From positions 1 to 64,000 of the forward strand of contig CANQGG010000006.1 in NCBI GenBank assembly GCA_947601655.1: DNA of 64,000 bases, read 5' to 3'. Shown here in pieces: positions 52,411 through 60,954 of this stretch (position 1 is the stretch's first letter; each line of letters opens with the position of its first letter). The position numbers and the translations under genes were made by a program. Source of the stretch: an uncultured Akkermansia sp. GTDB lineage: Bacteria; Verrucomicrobiota; Verrucomicrobiia; Verrucomicrobiales; Akkermansiaceae. The notes beneath the pieces were generated by a model. That model was not told the origin of the DNA, did not search any database, and saw nothing but the letters and a program-made list of their open reading frames with translations.

Positions 52411-53123
52411 ATGCGATCGGAGAAATTTTTGAGGGGCACGTGTGGGTGTAAAAGGTACCACAAAAAAATCCAAACGCTCGCCCGCCGCTACCCGCGCTAC
52501 ATCCGCTGGAGCGACGAAGACAAATGCTACATCGGCTCCTTGCCCGATCTAGACGGCGATTGCACGCACGGCGATACCCAGGGCAAACGCATTTGAGAGA
52601 AGGTCATCAACAGAGAAAATGCTCTTATTGACTGATATCCCTGTTTATACGTATCAAAATCATCACAACAACCGGTCATCATAATGATGGATCTACAGGA
52701 ATCTCTGCACACGTTAATGATCCGAAAAGAATCTGCGCAACACGCACATTATTAATAAATCGTACATCGTACATAGGCAAACGCATTTCTAATGCGTTTG
52801 TCCTGCGGCGATACCCCGGACGAAGTCGCCCGCAACCTCGATGAATGCGCGGAAATCTACGCCGCCGATTGCCTGGATGACGACACTCCGCTCCCCGAGC
52901 CAAACTCCTTCATCGTCGCCCCGTCCCGCTTCCGCCAGCAAGGCGCCACCGGCCGCGTCCAAGCCCTGCGCAAATCCCGCGGCATGTCGCAAAGGACTTC
53001 GCCGCATTCCTCGGCGTGAGCGCATCCTCCTTCATCAAATGGGAAAACGACGTGCGCAAACCCTGCGGAGCAGTCGCCCGCCTGCTCGAAATCTGCGCCG
53101 CGCATCCCGAACTCGTCCGATAA
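52411..53123 (+). pseudogene. HicB-type antitoxin gene broken by a MITE and a frameshift
   Basis: Piece 1 reads YPRYIRWSDEDKCYIGSLPD then LDGDCTHGDT, the HicB N-terminal fold. Piece 2 resumes GDTPDEVARNLDECAEIYAA, then LPEPNSFIV. Loss of one A near 52990 shifts the frame, after which FAAFLGVSASSFIKWENDVR completes a C-terminal XRE helix-turn-helix ending in HPELVR. Removing the 227-bp element and one duplicated 10-mer restores piece 1 to piece 2 in frame. Intact HicB proteins neutralise the HicA mRNA interferase and repress their operon. No hicA is visible nearby. Confidence 0.82.
52579..52805. mobile_element. MITE, 227 bp, with 10-bp target duplication inside hicB
   Basis: Left end CAGGGCAAACGCATT, right end AATGCGTTTGTCCTG: 15-bp inverted ends with one mismatch. 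CGGCGATACC is duplicated at 52569-52578 and 52806-52815. The body is the reverse complement, in close similarity, of the right half of the element ending at 54172. No coding capacity. Confidence 0.92.
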
Positions 53124-53219
53124 CCAAACCCATTGACACCCGCCCCACCGGCTTATCATACCCCCAGATAACCGCCCCCGCCTCGGACTTGCCGCCGCAA
53201 GAAACTGCGCACCGTGATC

Positions 53220-53286
53220 GGACAAAAATAGTGCACTGAACGGAGAAGAAGAGGGCAAGAGATTTATCGTTTGGACAAAAATAGTG
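53220..53286 (+). repeat. Direct repeat GGACAAAAATAGTG
   Basis: The 14-mer occurs at 53220-53233 and 53273-53286. It may be remains of an IS end or a duplicated regulatory site before the next small ORF. Confidence 0.45.
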
Positions 53287-53301
53287 AACCATAATGTCTG
53301 T

Positions 53302-53502
53302 ATGGCAGACACAGACAAAGACCAAGAAGGTATAGCGAACATCATCGAAGCACGCAATAAATACAGAATGCTACGCACTCGCAAGGAGCGAACAGCTTTT
53401 ATCACAAAAGCAGCAAAGATATTCAAGTACAGTTGCAAGTACACCAATGGTTTGAACTTCTTGCTGGCTTACCATCTTCATCCGTGGGAAACGCATGAGT
53501 AA
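53302..53502 (+). CDS. 66-aa protein, probably truncated
   Basis: MADTDKDQEGIANIIEARNK, then a basic helical stretch (RTRKERTAFITKAAKIFKYS). The end (WETHE, stop) falls where a MITE-like AAACGCATGAGTAATGTGTT begins, so the native C-terminus may have been lost. Not recognised; it could be an N-terminal scrap of a transposase or phage protein. Confidence 0.35.
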   Translation: MADTDKDQEGIANIIEARNKYRMLRTRKERTAFITKAAKIFKYSCKYTNGLNFLLAYHLHPWETHE

Positions 53503-53582
53503 TGTGTTAATGGGTCGAATGAGCCCAGAGAAGATTTTATTGGGACACGTGTGGTAGCATAAGCAAGATGCCGAGCGATTTG

Positions 53583-53691
53583 CAGCAGAATTTCGCATAT
53601 CGCAATATATTGAATATTAAATTTCAGCAAAGATGCAATTTCGAATTTGCGTTGAATTTGGGGCAAATTTGACGCAAAATTCAACTTTTTT
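53583..53691 (+). repeat. Long hairpin repeat, copy C
   Basis: The core at 53641-53685 plus six T is nearly identical to copies A and B; the upstream part is more diverged (GCAGAATTTCGCAT conserved). Confidence 0.75.
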
Positions 53692-53734
53692 CAGCGCGGC
53701 CTTATTTGGGATGAACGATGGCAGACGGAGCCTA

Positions 53735-54172
53735 CTCATTTACGATGTACGATTTGCAAAGTTCGGCGTGTGGAGCTCGTGAGCTGCAAAGCGAATGCAA
53801 CGCGGAATTTGAAAGCCGTGCGCGGGCGTGGCCAGAAAGGCGGTGGCGGTTAACGCCTCCTATGTACAAGACGCCCGACGGCCCCGTTTAGGGTGCTCGC
53901 GTCAGCGGGCAGTGAGGGCGGTTGGACAGCGCAAAGGCGCTGCCCCGCAGGGGCTCACTGGCAGGGTGGTGCCAGTGAGCCAAGGTACGATTTATTAATA
54001 ATGTGCGTGTTGCGCAGATTTTTTCGGATCATTAATGTATGCTGAAATTCCCTTGGAGCCAACATCATGATGATCTCTTGTTGTCATGATTTTTGATACG
54101 TATAAACGATGGTATCAGTCGATAAGAGGATTTTCTCTGTTGATTAACTTCTCCTCAAATGCGTTTGCCCTG
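53735..54172. mobile_element. Composite MITE-like element before ispE
   Basis: TTTACGATGTACGATTTGCA and a hairpin module start it. A GC-rich middle contains the perfect stem GGCTCACTGGC/GCCAGTGAGCC (53952-53981). The right 210 bases match the hicB-inserted element and end AAATGCGTTTGCCCTG at 54172. No target duplication found. No gene in 53503-54191. Confidence 0.7.
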
Positions 54173-54191
54173 AAAAGGGGGGGGAGAGGTC

Positions 54192-54220
54192 TTGACGAAA
54201 GCCATCCTTTCGTGTACCCT
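54192..54220 (+). promoter_or_regulatory. Promoter for ispE
   Basis: TTGACG, 17 bases, TACCCT. Transcription should begin at 54227-54228, the ATG itself. The track's start at 54192 lies within the -35 box. Confidence 0.7.
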
Positions 54221-54227
54221 GATGCGC

Positions 54228-55073
54228 ATGAGCAGCGTGTATCAGGCACCGGCAAAGATTAACCTTTCCTTGCGAGTGAAGGGAAAGAGGGAAGATGGCT
54301 ACCATGATGTGGATCTCATTATGGCGAGGCTGGATCTGACCGATGAATTGGATTTTCACAGCTCACGCACGACAACTCTGCTATGCGAGGAGCCAGGTGT
54401 GCCGACCGATGAGAGCAACCTCGTGGTGCGCGCCATACTTGAATTTGAGAAACACTACGGTCGCAAGGCAAAACAGCGTATTACTCTCACCAAACGCATT
54501 CCGCATGCAGCAGGACTTGGCGGCGGTTCTTCGGATGCTGCCACCACACTGCTGGCTGTCAATGAAATTCTCGGCACGCAGTACAGTCCGGAAGAGCTTT
54601 CCAACATGGCGGCGGCTGTGGGCAGTGATGTTCCATTCTTCCTGAATCCTGTGCTGAGCCGCTGCACCGGCAGGGGGGAGCAGGTTCGCCCGCTCGTTCC
54701 CTTTGCGGGTTGGACAAGTCCGATTGTGATCATCAAGCCGGGCTTTGGTGTGGCCACAGCGGAGGCATACCGGAAATTTATCGGCTCCCGGCGACTGGCA
54801 AACGTGATGTATGATGTTCAGACCGTCAAAGGGCTTCGAATGAGCAATGACCTGGAACGCCCCGTGTTCGCAAAGTTTCCCATTCTGGCAATCATGAAGA
54901 TGTGGATGCTGGAACGCCCGGGAGTGAGCGCTGCGTTGATGAGTGGCAGCGGTTCTTCGCTCTTTGCCCTTACCGAAACTACAGAGCAGGCCCAGCGTCT
55001 CGCCACGGATGCCCGTGAGCACTTTGCCGACTCCTCTCTTTTCACCTATTGCGGAATTGTGAATCCCCAATGA
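54228..55073 (+). CDS. ispE: 4-diphosphocytidyl-2-C-methyl-D-erythritol kinase
   Basis: GHMP kinase of the MEP isoprenoid pathway, phosphorylating CDP-methylerythritol. APAKINLSLRVKGKREDGYH, the ATP loop HAAGLGGGSSDAATTLLAVN and the C-terminal ALMSGSGSSLFAL are all present. 281 aa is normal. The stop overlaps the start of the siroheme decarboxylase-like gene (ATGA). Confidence 0.94.
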   Translation: MSSVYQAPAKINLSLRVKGKREDGYHDVDLIMARLDLTDELDFHSSRTTTLLCEEPGVPTDESNLVVRAILEFEKHYGRKAKQRITLTKRIPHAAGLGGGSSDAATTLLAVNEILGTQYSPEELSNMAAAVGSDVPFFLNPVLSRCTGRGEQVRPLVPFAGWTSPIVIIKPGFGVATAEAYRKFIGSRRLANVMYDVQTVKGLRMSNDLERPVFAKFPILAIMKMWMLERPGVSAALMSGSGSSLFALTETTEQAQRLATDAREHFADSSLFTYCGIVNPQ

Positions 55074-56194
55074 GCGTCTCCCTTGCGGAAGATCCTGTTA
55101 ATTGCCGTCTCCTCGCCATTGCCGAGGACCGCATGCCGGGCTTCCATGAGCGACCGCTGGAGGTGTTGGCCGGGCGTTGTGAGCTCTCGGTGCAGGAGGT
55201 TAAAAAGCGTCTTGTCTCCCTGCTGCATGCGGGCGTTGTGCGCGCCGTGCGACAGACTCTGCCCTCTACCTCGCTCACGCGAAGCTGCCTGGTGGCGTGG
55301 CGTTTACCGAAGGACAGGGTGAGGTCGGCCTTTGACTGGCTCGTAGAGAAGGATCCTTTCTCAGGTCATGTCGTTCTCCGGGAGGCAGAGAATCCCCTCT
55401 CTCCCGGAGCCGACTTCCGGCTGTGGACTACATTGCGATTGCCTGCGCCGGAAGGGGATTTGAATGAGCACTGTCGCATTTTGTCGCGCCACATCGGCGC
55501 GCAGGAATTCGTTTGCATGCCCGTTGTCGGCATGTTCCGTCTCTCCGTCGGGCACTTGCGTCGGGCCGGCCTGGATCCCGGTACGATAGAGGATGAGCTG
55601 CCGGTTATGCAGCGTCCGGTGCAGCTTGAATTTGATAAAGATGAGCGCTCTGTGCTGCTTGCTTTTCGTGCTCCACTCAGCGAGGAGGAATTGTGTCTTG
55701 CGGAACCCTGGTCTCTGCGTGCTGCCTCCCTGGGTTTGGAAAGGGAAGATTTTTATCTTCGGGCACATCGTCTCGCGGAAGCGGGCGCTTTGGGACGTTT
55801 CGCCGTCGTGTTGAATCACACCAGCCCTGCAGCCCGAGCTGTCGCCGGTATCGGTGAGGCTGCTCTTCTCATGTGGGCTGTTCCCCTCGGGGAGGAGGAA
55901 CGTGCCGGAGTCATATGCGCTCGTCATGTCTGTATGACCCACTGCTACTGGCGCAGCGGGGCGGAAAAGACATTCGGAGGTGTGCAAATCATGGGCATGG
56001 TTCATGGCGCTACGCGGTCCGTCGTGCGCGCCCACAAAGAGGCGATAGATGGTGCTCTTCTGCGCGCGGGCATCCCTGTATTGCACTCGCAGATGCACTG
56101 GACCATGCAGGCACGTATTCTTCCCTCTGAATTTGCCCCCGATGTCTACACGGAGTGGAAGCGCGCCATGCTTCAGTCCCCTGCAGAAATATGA
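55070..56194 (+). CDS. Fused AhbA/AhbB-type siroheme decarboxylase
   Basis: A 374-aa protein made of two Lrp/AsnC-like halves. The first has a helix-turn-helix region (CRLLAIAEDRMPGFHERPLE, GVVRAVRQTL), then AFDWLVEKDPFSGHVVLREA and FRLWTTLRLP. The second has HRLAEAGALGRFAVVLNH, VCMTHCYWRS and GMVHGATRSVVRAHKEA. Separate AhbA and AhbB proteins of about 150-170 aa carry these blocks and decarboxylate siroheme to didecarboxysiroheme on the alternative heme or d1-heme route. A plain Lrp-type regulator is the alternative, but the HCYWR and GMVHG blocks argue for the enzyme. Confidence 0.75.
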   Translation: MSVSLAEDPVNCRLLAIAEDRMPGFHERPLEVLAGRCELSVQEVKKRLVSLLHAGVVRAVRQTLPSTSLTRSCLVAWRLPKDRVRSAFDWLVEKDPFSGHVVLREAENPLSPGADFRLWTTLRLPAPEGDLNEHCRILSRHIGAQEFVCMPVVGMFRLSVGHLRRAGLDPGTIEDELPVMQRPVQLEFDKDERSVLLAFRAPLSEEELCLAEPWSLRAASLGLEREDFYLRAHRLAEAGALGRFAVVLNHTSPAARAVAGIGEAALLMWAVPLGEEERAGVICARHVCMTHCYWRSGAEKTFGGVQIMGMVHGATRSVVRAHKEAIDGALLRAGIPVLHSQMHWTMQARILPSEFAPDVYTEWKRAMLQSPAEI

Positions 56195-56254
56195 TGCGCA
56201 GCGGGGGATATCTGACGAGGGCAGGGAAGAAATCGAGCCGACAGCGCGCACAGC

Positions 56255-58270
56255 TCATTCATAGAAAGAGCAGGGAGCTTCCGGAGGGAGAGCCCGCAGA
56301 AAAAAACGACCGTATGGTTTGGAGCAGAGGCGAGAATCCAGCAGAGTAACCATCCCGGTGTCAGATTTTGAACGGATGAGGCGACCGACGCCCTGGCGGA
56401 ATTTAAGGGCAGCTTCCGGGAGAGAATACTCGCGGAAGGGGCTGCCGCCGCGAGATTGGATATCTTCACAACGTGCCTCCACGAGCGGAGTGGAAGGCGA
56501 ATCAAAGGGCAGCTTCACTACAATCACATGGGACAGAGCTTCGCCCGGCACATCGACGCCGGTCCAGAAACTATCTGTCCCCAGCAGCACACTACTCTCA
56601 CCGGCGCGGAAAAGATTGAGCATATCTGTGCGCCCCATACCATCACCCTGCACAAAGAGTTCCCAATGGTGTGCCGCACAGAGCGGACGAATGGCATCAG
56701 CCACACTACGCAGCACGCTGTAGCTGGTAAAAAGGACAAAGGCTCTGCCGCCGGACTGGATGAGAGCGCGGCTGATGTGGTCGATGAGAGCAGGTTGATA
56801 ACGTTCGCGGTCAGTGGGGTCAGGCATGTTGCGCGCAATGTTCACTCGCATCTGGTTTGCAAAATCGAAGGGACTCCCGATCCTCAGGCATTCTGCATTC
56901 TCTGCACCGACACGCCCGGAGAAGTAAGCCATGCCCATATCGCCGGCGGAAAGAGTAGCGGACGTGCAGATACATGCACGGCCACGTTCAAAAATTTTCT
57001 GGCGTAGCAGGGGGGCTACGTTGATAATTGCGGAGCGCAGGGTGAGGTAACGACGGTCATCCTGTCGACCGCCGAATTCTGCCCAATAGACGGAGTTTTC
57101 CTGCTCCGTGAGGCCAATGATTTCCCTGGCGGACACCGAATAAGCCTGGAGGTTCGCTGCGGTGTCGAGCAGCTCGGCCCGTGTGATCTCGTTTTCCTCC
57201 TCTTTGGCCATACCGACAATTTCTTCCGTCAGACCATCCAGATGTCCTGTGAGCACATCTTCGGTCCAATACGGCTGGCGAAGCCTCAGCTCACGCATGT
57301 CCTCATTTTCTCTTTGTTGAACGGATTTACAATCTTTTGCAGCTCGATCGAAGAATTCATCCACCGCCACCTGTGCTTCTTCAATGAGCTGAAGAAGGCG
57401 GGGCGTAGCAGCGTGCCGCAGGACTCCCTTGCGAGTGCGCGGGTTGTAGAGACGCCACAGATCGCGACGCAGCTCAAACTCCGGGAGAGCAACGCCGAAT
57501 TGATTGGCGGCTACACTCTCAATGGTATGCGCTTCATCCAGCACCACAAAATCGTGAGGGAAAAGGAAGCCGTCAACTTCACTCGCTGCGTCCGGCTTCA
57601 GGATCTGCTGCATATCCAGGATGCTCATCAGACCAAAAAAGAGCGTATGGTTGAGCACAACGAGCTCCGCCTCCTCCGCTTTGCGGCGCGCGGCCTGATA
57701 GGGACAGTCAGGACCGCAATTACGCAGTGAGCAAACATGACTTTCACTGCAGATCTGTGAACGCACCTTGTCTGTGATGCCCCATTCCATCGGCAGTTCT
57801 GAAAGCCATCCTTCCCCACAGTTCTTCGCCCATTCGCGCACGAGCATCAGCTGACGACGCTCCTCCTGGTTGAAGAGATCGTTTGCCTGATCGATCGCGC
57901 GCTGCAACCGGGTACGGCAAAGATAATTGGCGCGCCCTTTGAGCAAGGCTGCACGGAAGGATAACCCCGAAGCTTTGGCGACGGTGGGAATATCCTTGCT
58001 GAAAAGTTGCTCCTGCAGGTTGATCGTGTGGGTAGAGATGATCGCTTTACGTCCGTGCTCCAGGGCAAAGCGCACTGCTGGCAGCAGATACGCCAGAGAC
58101 TTACCCACACCGGTGCCCGCTTCTGCCAGAAGAGAGCGTTCCTGCTGCAGCGCAGTCGCCACCGCGGCGGCGAGTTGCTGTTGCTGGGGACGAAACTCGA
58201 ATCCGCGTCCTTTGGAGAGCACGCCCTCCGCGGAAAAATCAAAGAGACTTTGTGCGACAAGATCCTCCAC
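56255..58270 (-). CDS. dinG: DinG/XPD-family ATP-dependent helicase
   Basis: A 671-aa superfamily 2 helicase with FRPQQQQLAAAVATALQ, Walker A AEAGTGVGKSLAYLLP, an iron-sulfur cysteine set near CSESHVCSLRNCGPDCPY, the DEAH box VVLDEAHTIES, and C-terminal motifs GTDSFWTGVDVPGEAL and RQGVGRLIRS. It unwinds 5'-tailed DNA, R-loops or D-loops during repair. It starts with GTG at 58270. Confidence 0.9.
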   Translation of the reverse strand: MEDLVAQSLFDFSAEGVLSKGRGFEFRPQQQQLAAAVATALQQERSLLAEAGTGVGKSLAYLLPAVRFALEHGRKAIISTHTINLQEQLFSKDIPTVAKASGLSFRAALLKGRANYLCRTRLQRAIDQANDLFNQEERRQLMLVREWAKNCGEGWLSELPMEWGITDKVRSQICSESHVCSLRNCGPDCPYQAARRKAEEAELVVLNHTLFFGLMSILDMQQILKPDAASEVDGFLFPHDFVVLDEAHTIESVAANQFGVALPEFELRRDLWRLYNPRTRKGVLRHAATPRLLQLIEEAQVAVDEFFDRAAKDCKSVQQRENEDMRELRLRQPYWTEDVLTGHLDGLTEEIVGMAKEEENEITRAELLDTAANLQAYSVSAREIIGLTEQENSVYWAEFGGRQDDRRYLTLRSAIINVAPLLRQKIFERGRACICTSATLSAGDMGMAYFSGRVGAENAECLRIGSPFDFANQMRVNIARNMPDPTDRERYQPALIDHISRALIQSGGRAFVLFTSYSVLRSVADAIRPLCAAHHWELFVQGDGMGRTDMLNLFRAGESSVLLGTDSFWTGVDVPGEALSHVIVVKLPFDSPSTPLVEARCEDIQSRGGSPFREYSLPEAALKFRQGVGRLIRSKSDTGMVTLLDSRLCSKPYGRFFLRALPPEAPCSFYE

Positions 58271-58303
58271 GATCCGGGAAAAGGGAAGAAAGGAAGAGCG
58301 ACA

Positions 58304-59065
58304 TCATTGCAGCACACGCTCGCCGGACGAGGGAAGAGGGAGATGCAGGGGCAGATCCGGGAAAAAGGCCCGCAGGGTATTGATATCCGTGTTACCATCC
58401 ACAAAATACCACTTGTTAATTTTTGTTTCATGGGTGGTGAATCCATTGCGATCCATCGGTCCGTTCACCACTTCATCCCGGATGGCGTAAATGTGCGCAC
58501 GACGCTCTACACGCCGCACTCCGCCGGAACGATCAGGACAGCTTACCACCAAAGTCGTCGGCAATACGACCAGACGACTGCGTTCGTTGCCCCCTTGAAG
58601 ATCTTCCGCAGAGATGCGCCCCTCTCTATCTCTCTGCGCGGCGCGCGCCAGTCCCGTATGCGGCGTGAGGATATACTCAGCCATGGGTTCACGCACGCTG
58701 AAGGATTCGATTTTCACCCCGCTCTTCTGCATCATCTGCCCCATTTTCACATAGTGCTCACGCAGGGCGCGCAGTCCTTCCCGATACCGTTGCAGAGCCT
58801 GCTCCGGGGATTCCTCCGTCAATCCCATGATACGACGCGCGTTTTCCGCTTCGCGTCCACTACGGTTGGAAAATTGTTCGGCATATACTCTTTTGAGCGG
58901 CGGATACATGGAGTCAAGAGCCCATCCCATATCGCATGATCGCACTGCAGCTCCGTAACTTCGCGCTGCTTCCACAGCTCCGCGCGCTGTTTCACTTACC
59001 GGCACAGCTGAGCTGCTCGCCGCAAGGACAATACCCAAAAGTGTGCTGCATATCCATGCTTTCAT
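58304..59065 (-). CDS. Secreted protein of unknown function
   Basis: A 253-aa protein with a signal peptide (MKAWICSTLLGIVLAASSSA). The mature region is mostly helical early (AAVRSCDMGWALDSMYPPLK) and beta-like late (THETKINKWYFVDGNTDINT). The pattern resembles periplasmic NTF2-like or SnoaL-like proteins, but I do not assign it. The promoter predicts a leaderless transcript. Confidence 0.7.
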   Translation of the reverse strand: MKAWICSTLLGIVLAASSSAVPVSETARGAVEAARSYGAAVRSCDMGWALDSMYPPLKRVYAEQFSNRSGREAENARRIMGLTEESPEQALQRYREGLRALREHYVKMGQMMQKSGVKIESFSVREPMAEYILTPHTGLARAAQRDREGRISAEDLQGGNERSRLVVLPTTLVVSCPDRSGGVRRVERRAHIYAIRDEVVNGPMDRNGFTTHETKINKWYFVDGNTDINTLRAFFPDLPLHLPLPSSGERVLQ

Positions 59066-59071
59066 GCCCCC

Positions 59072-59101
59072 ATCCTACCACACTCCCATGCTTTATCACA
59101 A
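59072..59101 (-). promoter_or_regulatory. Promoter for the secreted protein at 58304-59065
   Basis: Minus strand TTGTGA, 18 bases, TAGGAT; the start falls on the A of the ATG at 59065. Confidence 0.55.
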
Positions 59102-59311
59102 GACGGAAGTGCGTGTGATCAGGGCAATCACGTCAGAAAATGCAATTGTTGGTCACGATTTCCGATTGACAACGCGTTTGACGATTGTGCGGACGTCAGG
59201 AGCGATGCGTAACCGGGTATTTAAAGCGGCGAAATACAACATCTTTCAATGTTTTCTCCATCCAGATAGGATGGACATGGTTCTCCTGTGATTGCTCCGA
59301 CTGAACTGCCA

Positions 59312-59340
59312 TTGTCTTGCTCTTTTTGGGTTTTTATGCT
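59312..59340 (+). promoter_or_regulatory. Promoter for uvrC
   Basis: TTGTCT, 17 bases, TATGCT; predicted leader about six bases before the ATG at 59353. It rules out the track's start at 59317. Confidence 0.6.
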
Positions 59341-59352
59341 AGTCTCGGGAGC

Positions 59353-60912
59353 ATGGCAAGTGACGAGGCGAAAGAAAAATGGCGCAGTACGCCGCACAGG
59401 CCTGGGGTGTATCTGATGCGGGGCAGCGGCGGCGGCGTCATCTACGTTGGCAAGGCGAAGGATTTGCATAAGCGACTTGCCAGTTATTTCTCCCCTACTC
59501 GCGCCACGCTGGAAAACGGCAAAACTCGCGCCCTCATTGCGGCTATCGAGGATTTTGACTATTTTGAGGTGCGAAACGAACAGGAATCCCTTTTGTTGGA
59601 GCAAAAGCTCATCAAGGAATACCGTCCTCATTACAACGTGCAGCTACGCGATGATAAACGCTACTTTCTGCTGCGAGCAAGTCGACAAGAACCGTTTCCC
59701 CGCTTCTCCCTCGTACGTTTTCGAAAGGAGGACGGGGCTCGTTACATCGGTCCCTTCGTGCACAGCGGAGCCCTGAAAGAGACTATGGAATGGCTCAATC
59801 GACATTTCGGCCTGCGCAGTTGCCCGGTCCATTGTCCCGGTGAGGAAGATTATCGTCACTGCCACAACGATATAATCCGCCATTGCTCTGCCCCCTGCAT
59901 CGGACGCATTTCCCGGGAGGAATACAACGCCCATTTTGATGCGGCCCTTGGACTTTTTGAGGGACATGGGGTTCGTGAGCATTTGGATGAGCTTAAGGAA
60001 CAGATGCTTGTCGCATCAGAAAATCTCAATTTTGAACAAGCTGCAAAGTTGCGCGATATTCGTGAGAACATTGAAAAAACTCTCGAGCCCGCCCGGCGTT
60101 TTTCCCGGCGGATCGACTCTGATCTTCCCGGCACGGTGAATCCGGATTCCGATCTTGCAGAATTAGCTTCTATCCTGACGATTCCGCCTCCACATATCAT
60201 GGAATGTTTCGATATTTCCAATCTTTCCGGGAACTTTATCGTTGCTTCCATGGTAAGATTCACAGAGGGGCGCCCCGATAAGGCAGCATACCGTCGCTAT
60301 CGCATTCGCAGTGTGGAGGATACGCCGAATGATTTTGCTTCTATGTTGGAGGTTGTGAGACGCCGCTATTCTCGCATTTTGGGGGAGAGCAGTGCCCTCT
60401 ATGATAAACCGGAACACATGGGAACATACCATTGGTTATTGCAACTAAGGAAGGAAGGACGTTCTCCAATTACTGTGCCGGACCTCGTGGTGGTCGATGG
60501 AGGCAAAGGGCAACTGAGCATGGCTGTACGGGTACTTTCTGAGATCGGTCTTGGGGATATGCCGACAATAGGTCTCGCCAAACGCGATGAAGAGGTCTAT
60601 TTCCCGGATCGAGATCTCCCTCTTGTTCTTCCGCGAGATTCCGGAGCTCTGCGATTATTGCAAAGACTTCGTGATGAAGCTCATCGTTTTGCGCATAATT
60701 ACAACGAATTACTTATGCGTAAACGCATGCGTGAGAGTCGTCTGGATGCATGTCCCGGCATGACATCCCGTCGCAAGCAGATCCTTCTGTCCCATTTTCC
60801 GAGCCTTTCGCATCTCCGCGCTGCTTCTCCGGATGATCTGGCTGCTCTTCCGGGCATTTCTCGCCCATGGGCCAACCAATTTCACGAGTGGCTCCAGGAA
60901 TTTCGTCCATGA
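59353..60912 (+). CDS. uvrC: UvrABC excinuclease subunit C
   Basis: A 519-aa nuclease of nucleotide-excision repair. The N-terminal GIY-YIG domain (RPGVYLMRGSGGGVIYVGKA), the UVR motif region (NFEQAAKLRDIRENIEKTLE), the RNase-H-like endonuclease (MECFDISNLSGNFIVASMVR, VVDGGKGQLSMA) and a C-terminal helix-hairpin-helix (LDACPGMTSRRKQILLSHFP) are present. It is somewhat shorter than E. coli UvrC (610 aa). Confidence 0.95.
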   Translation: MASDEAKEKWRSTPHRPGVYLMRGSGGGVIYVGKAKDLHKRLASYFSPTRATLENGKTRALIAAIEDFDYFEVRNEQESLLLEQKLIKEYRPHYNVQLRDDKRYFLLRASRQEPFPRFSLVRFRKEDGARYIGPFVHSGALKETMEWLNRHFGLRSCPVHCPGEEDYRHCHNDIIRHCSAPCIGRISREEYNAHFDAALGLFEGHGVREHLDELKEQMLVASENLNFEQAAKLRDIRENIEKTLEPARRFSRRIDSDLPGTVNPDSDLAELASILTIPPPHIMECFDISNLSGNFIVASMVRFTEGRPDKAAYRRYRIRSVEDTPNDFASMLEVVRRRYSRILGESSALYDKPEHMGTYHWLLQLRKEGRSPITVPDLVVVDGGKGQLSMAVRVLSEIGLGDMPTIGLAKRDEEVYFPDRDLPLVLPRDSGALRLLQRLRDEAHRFAHNYNELLMRKRMRESRLDACPGMTSRRKQILLSHFPSLSHLRAASPDDLAALPGISRPWANQFHEWLQEFRP

Positions 60913-60954
60913 ATCAGTGGGATGACACTCCCCTAGTGGCAGAGCGAGAATAGA

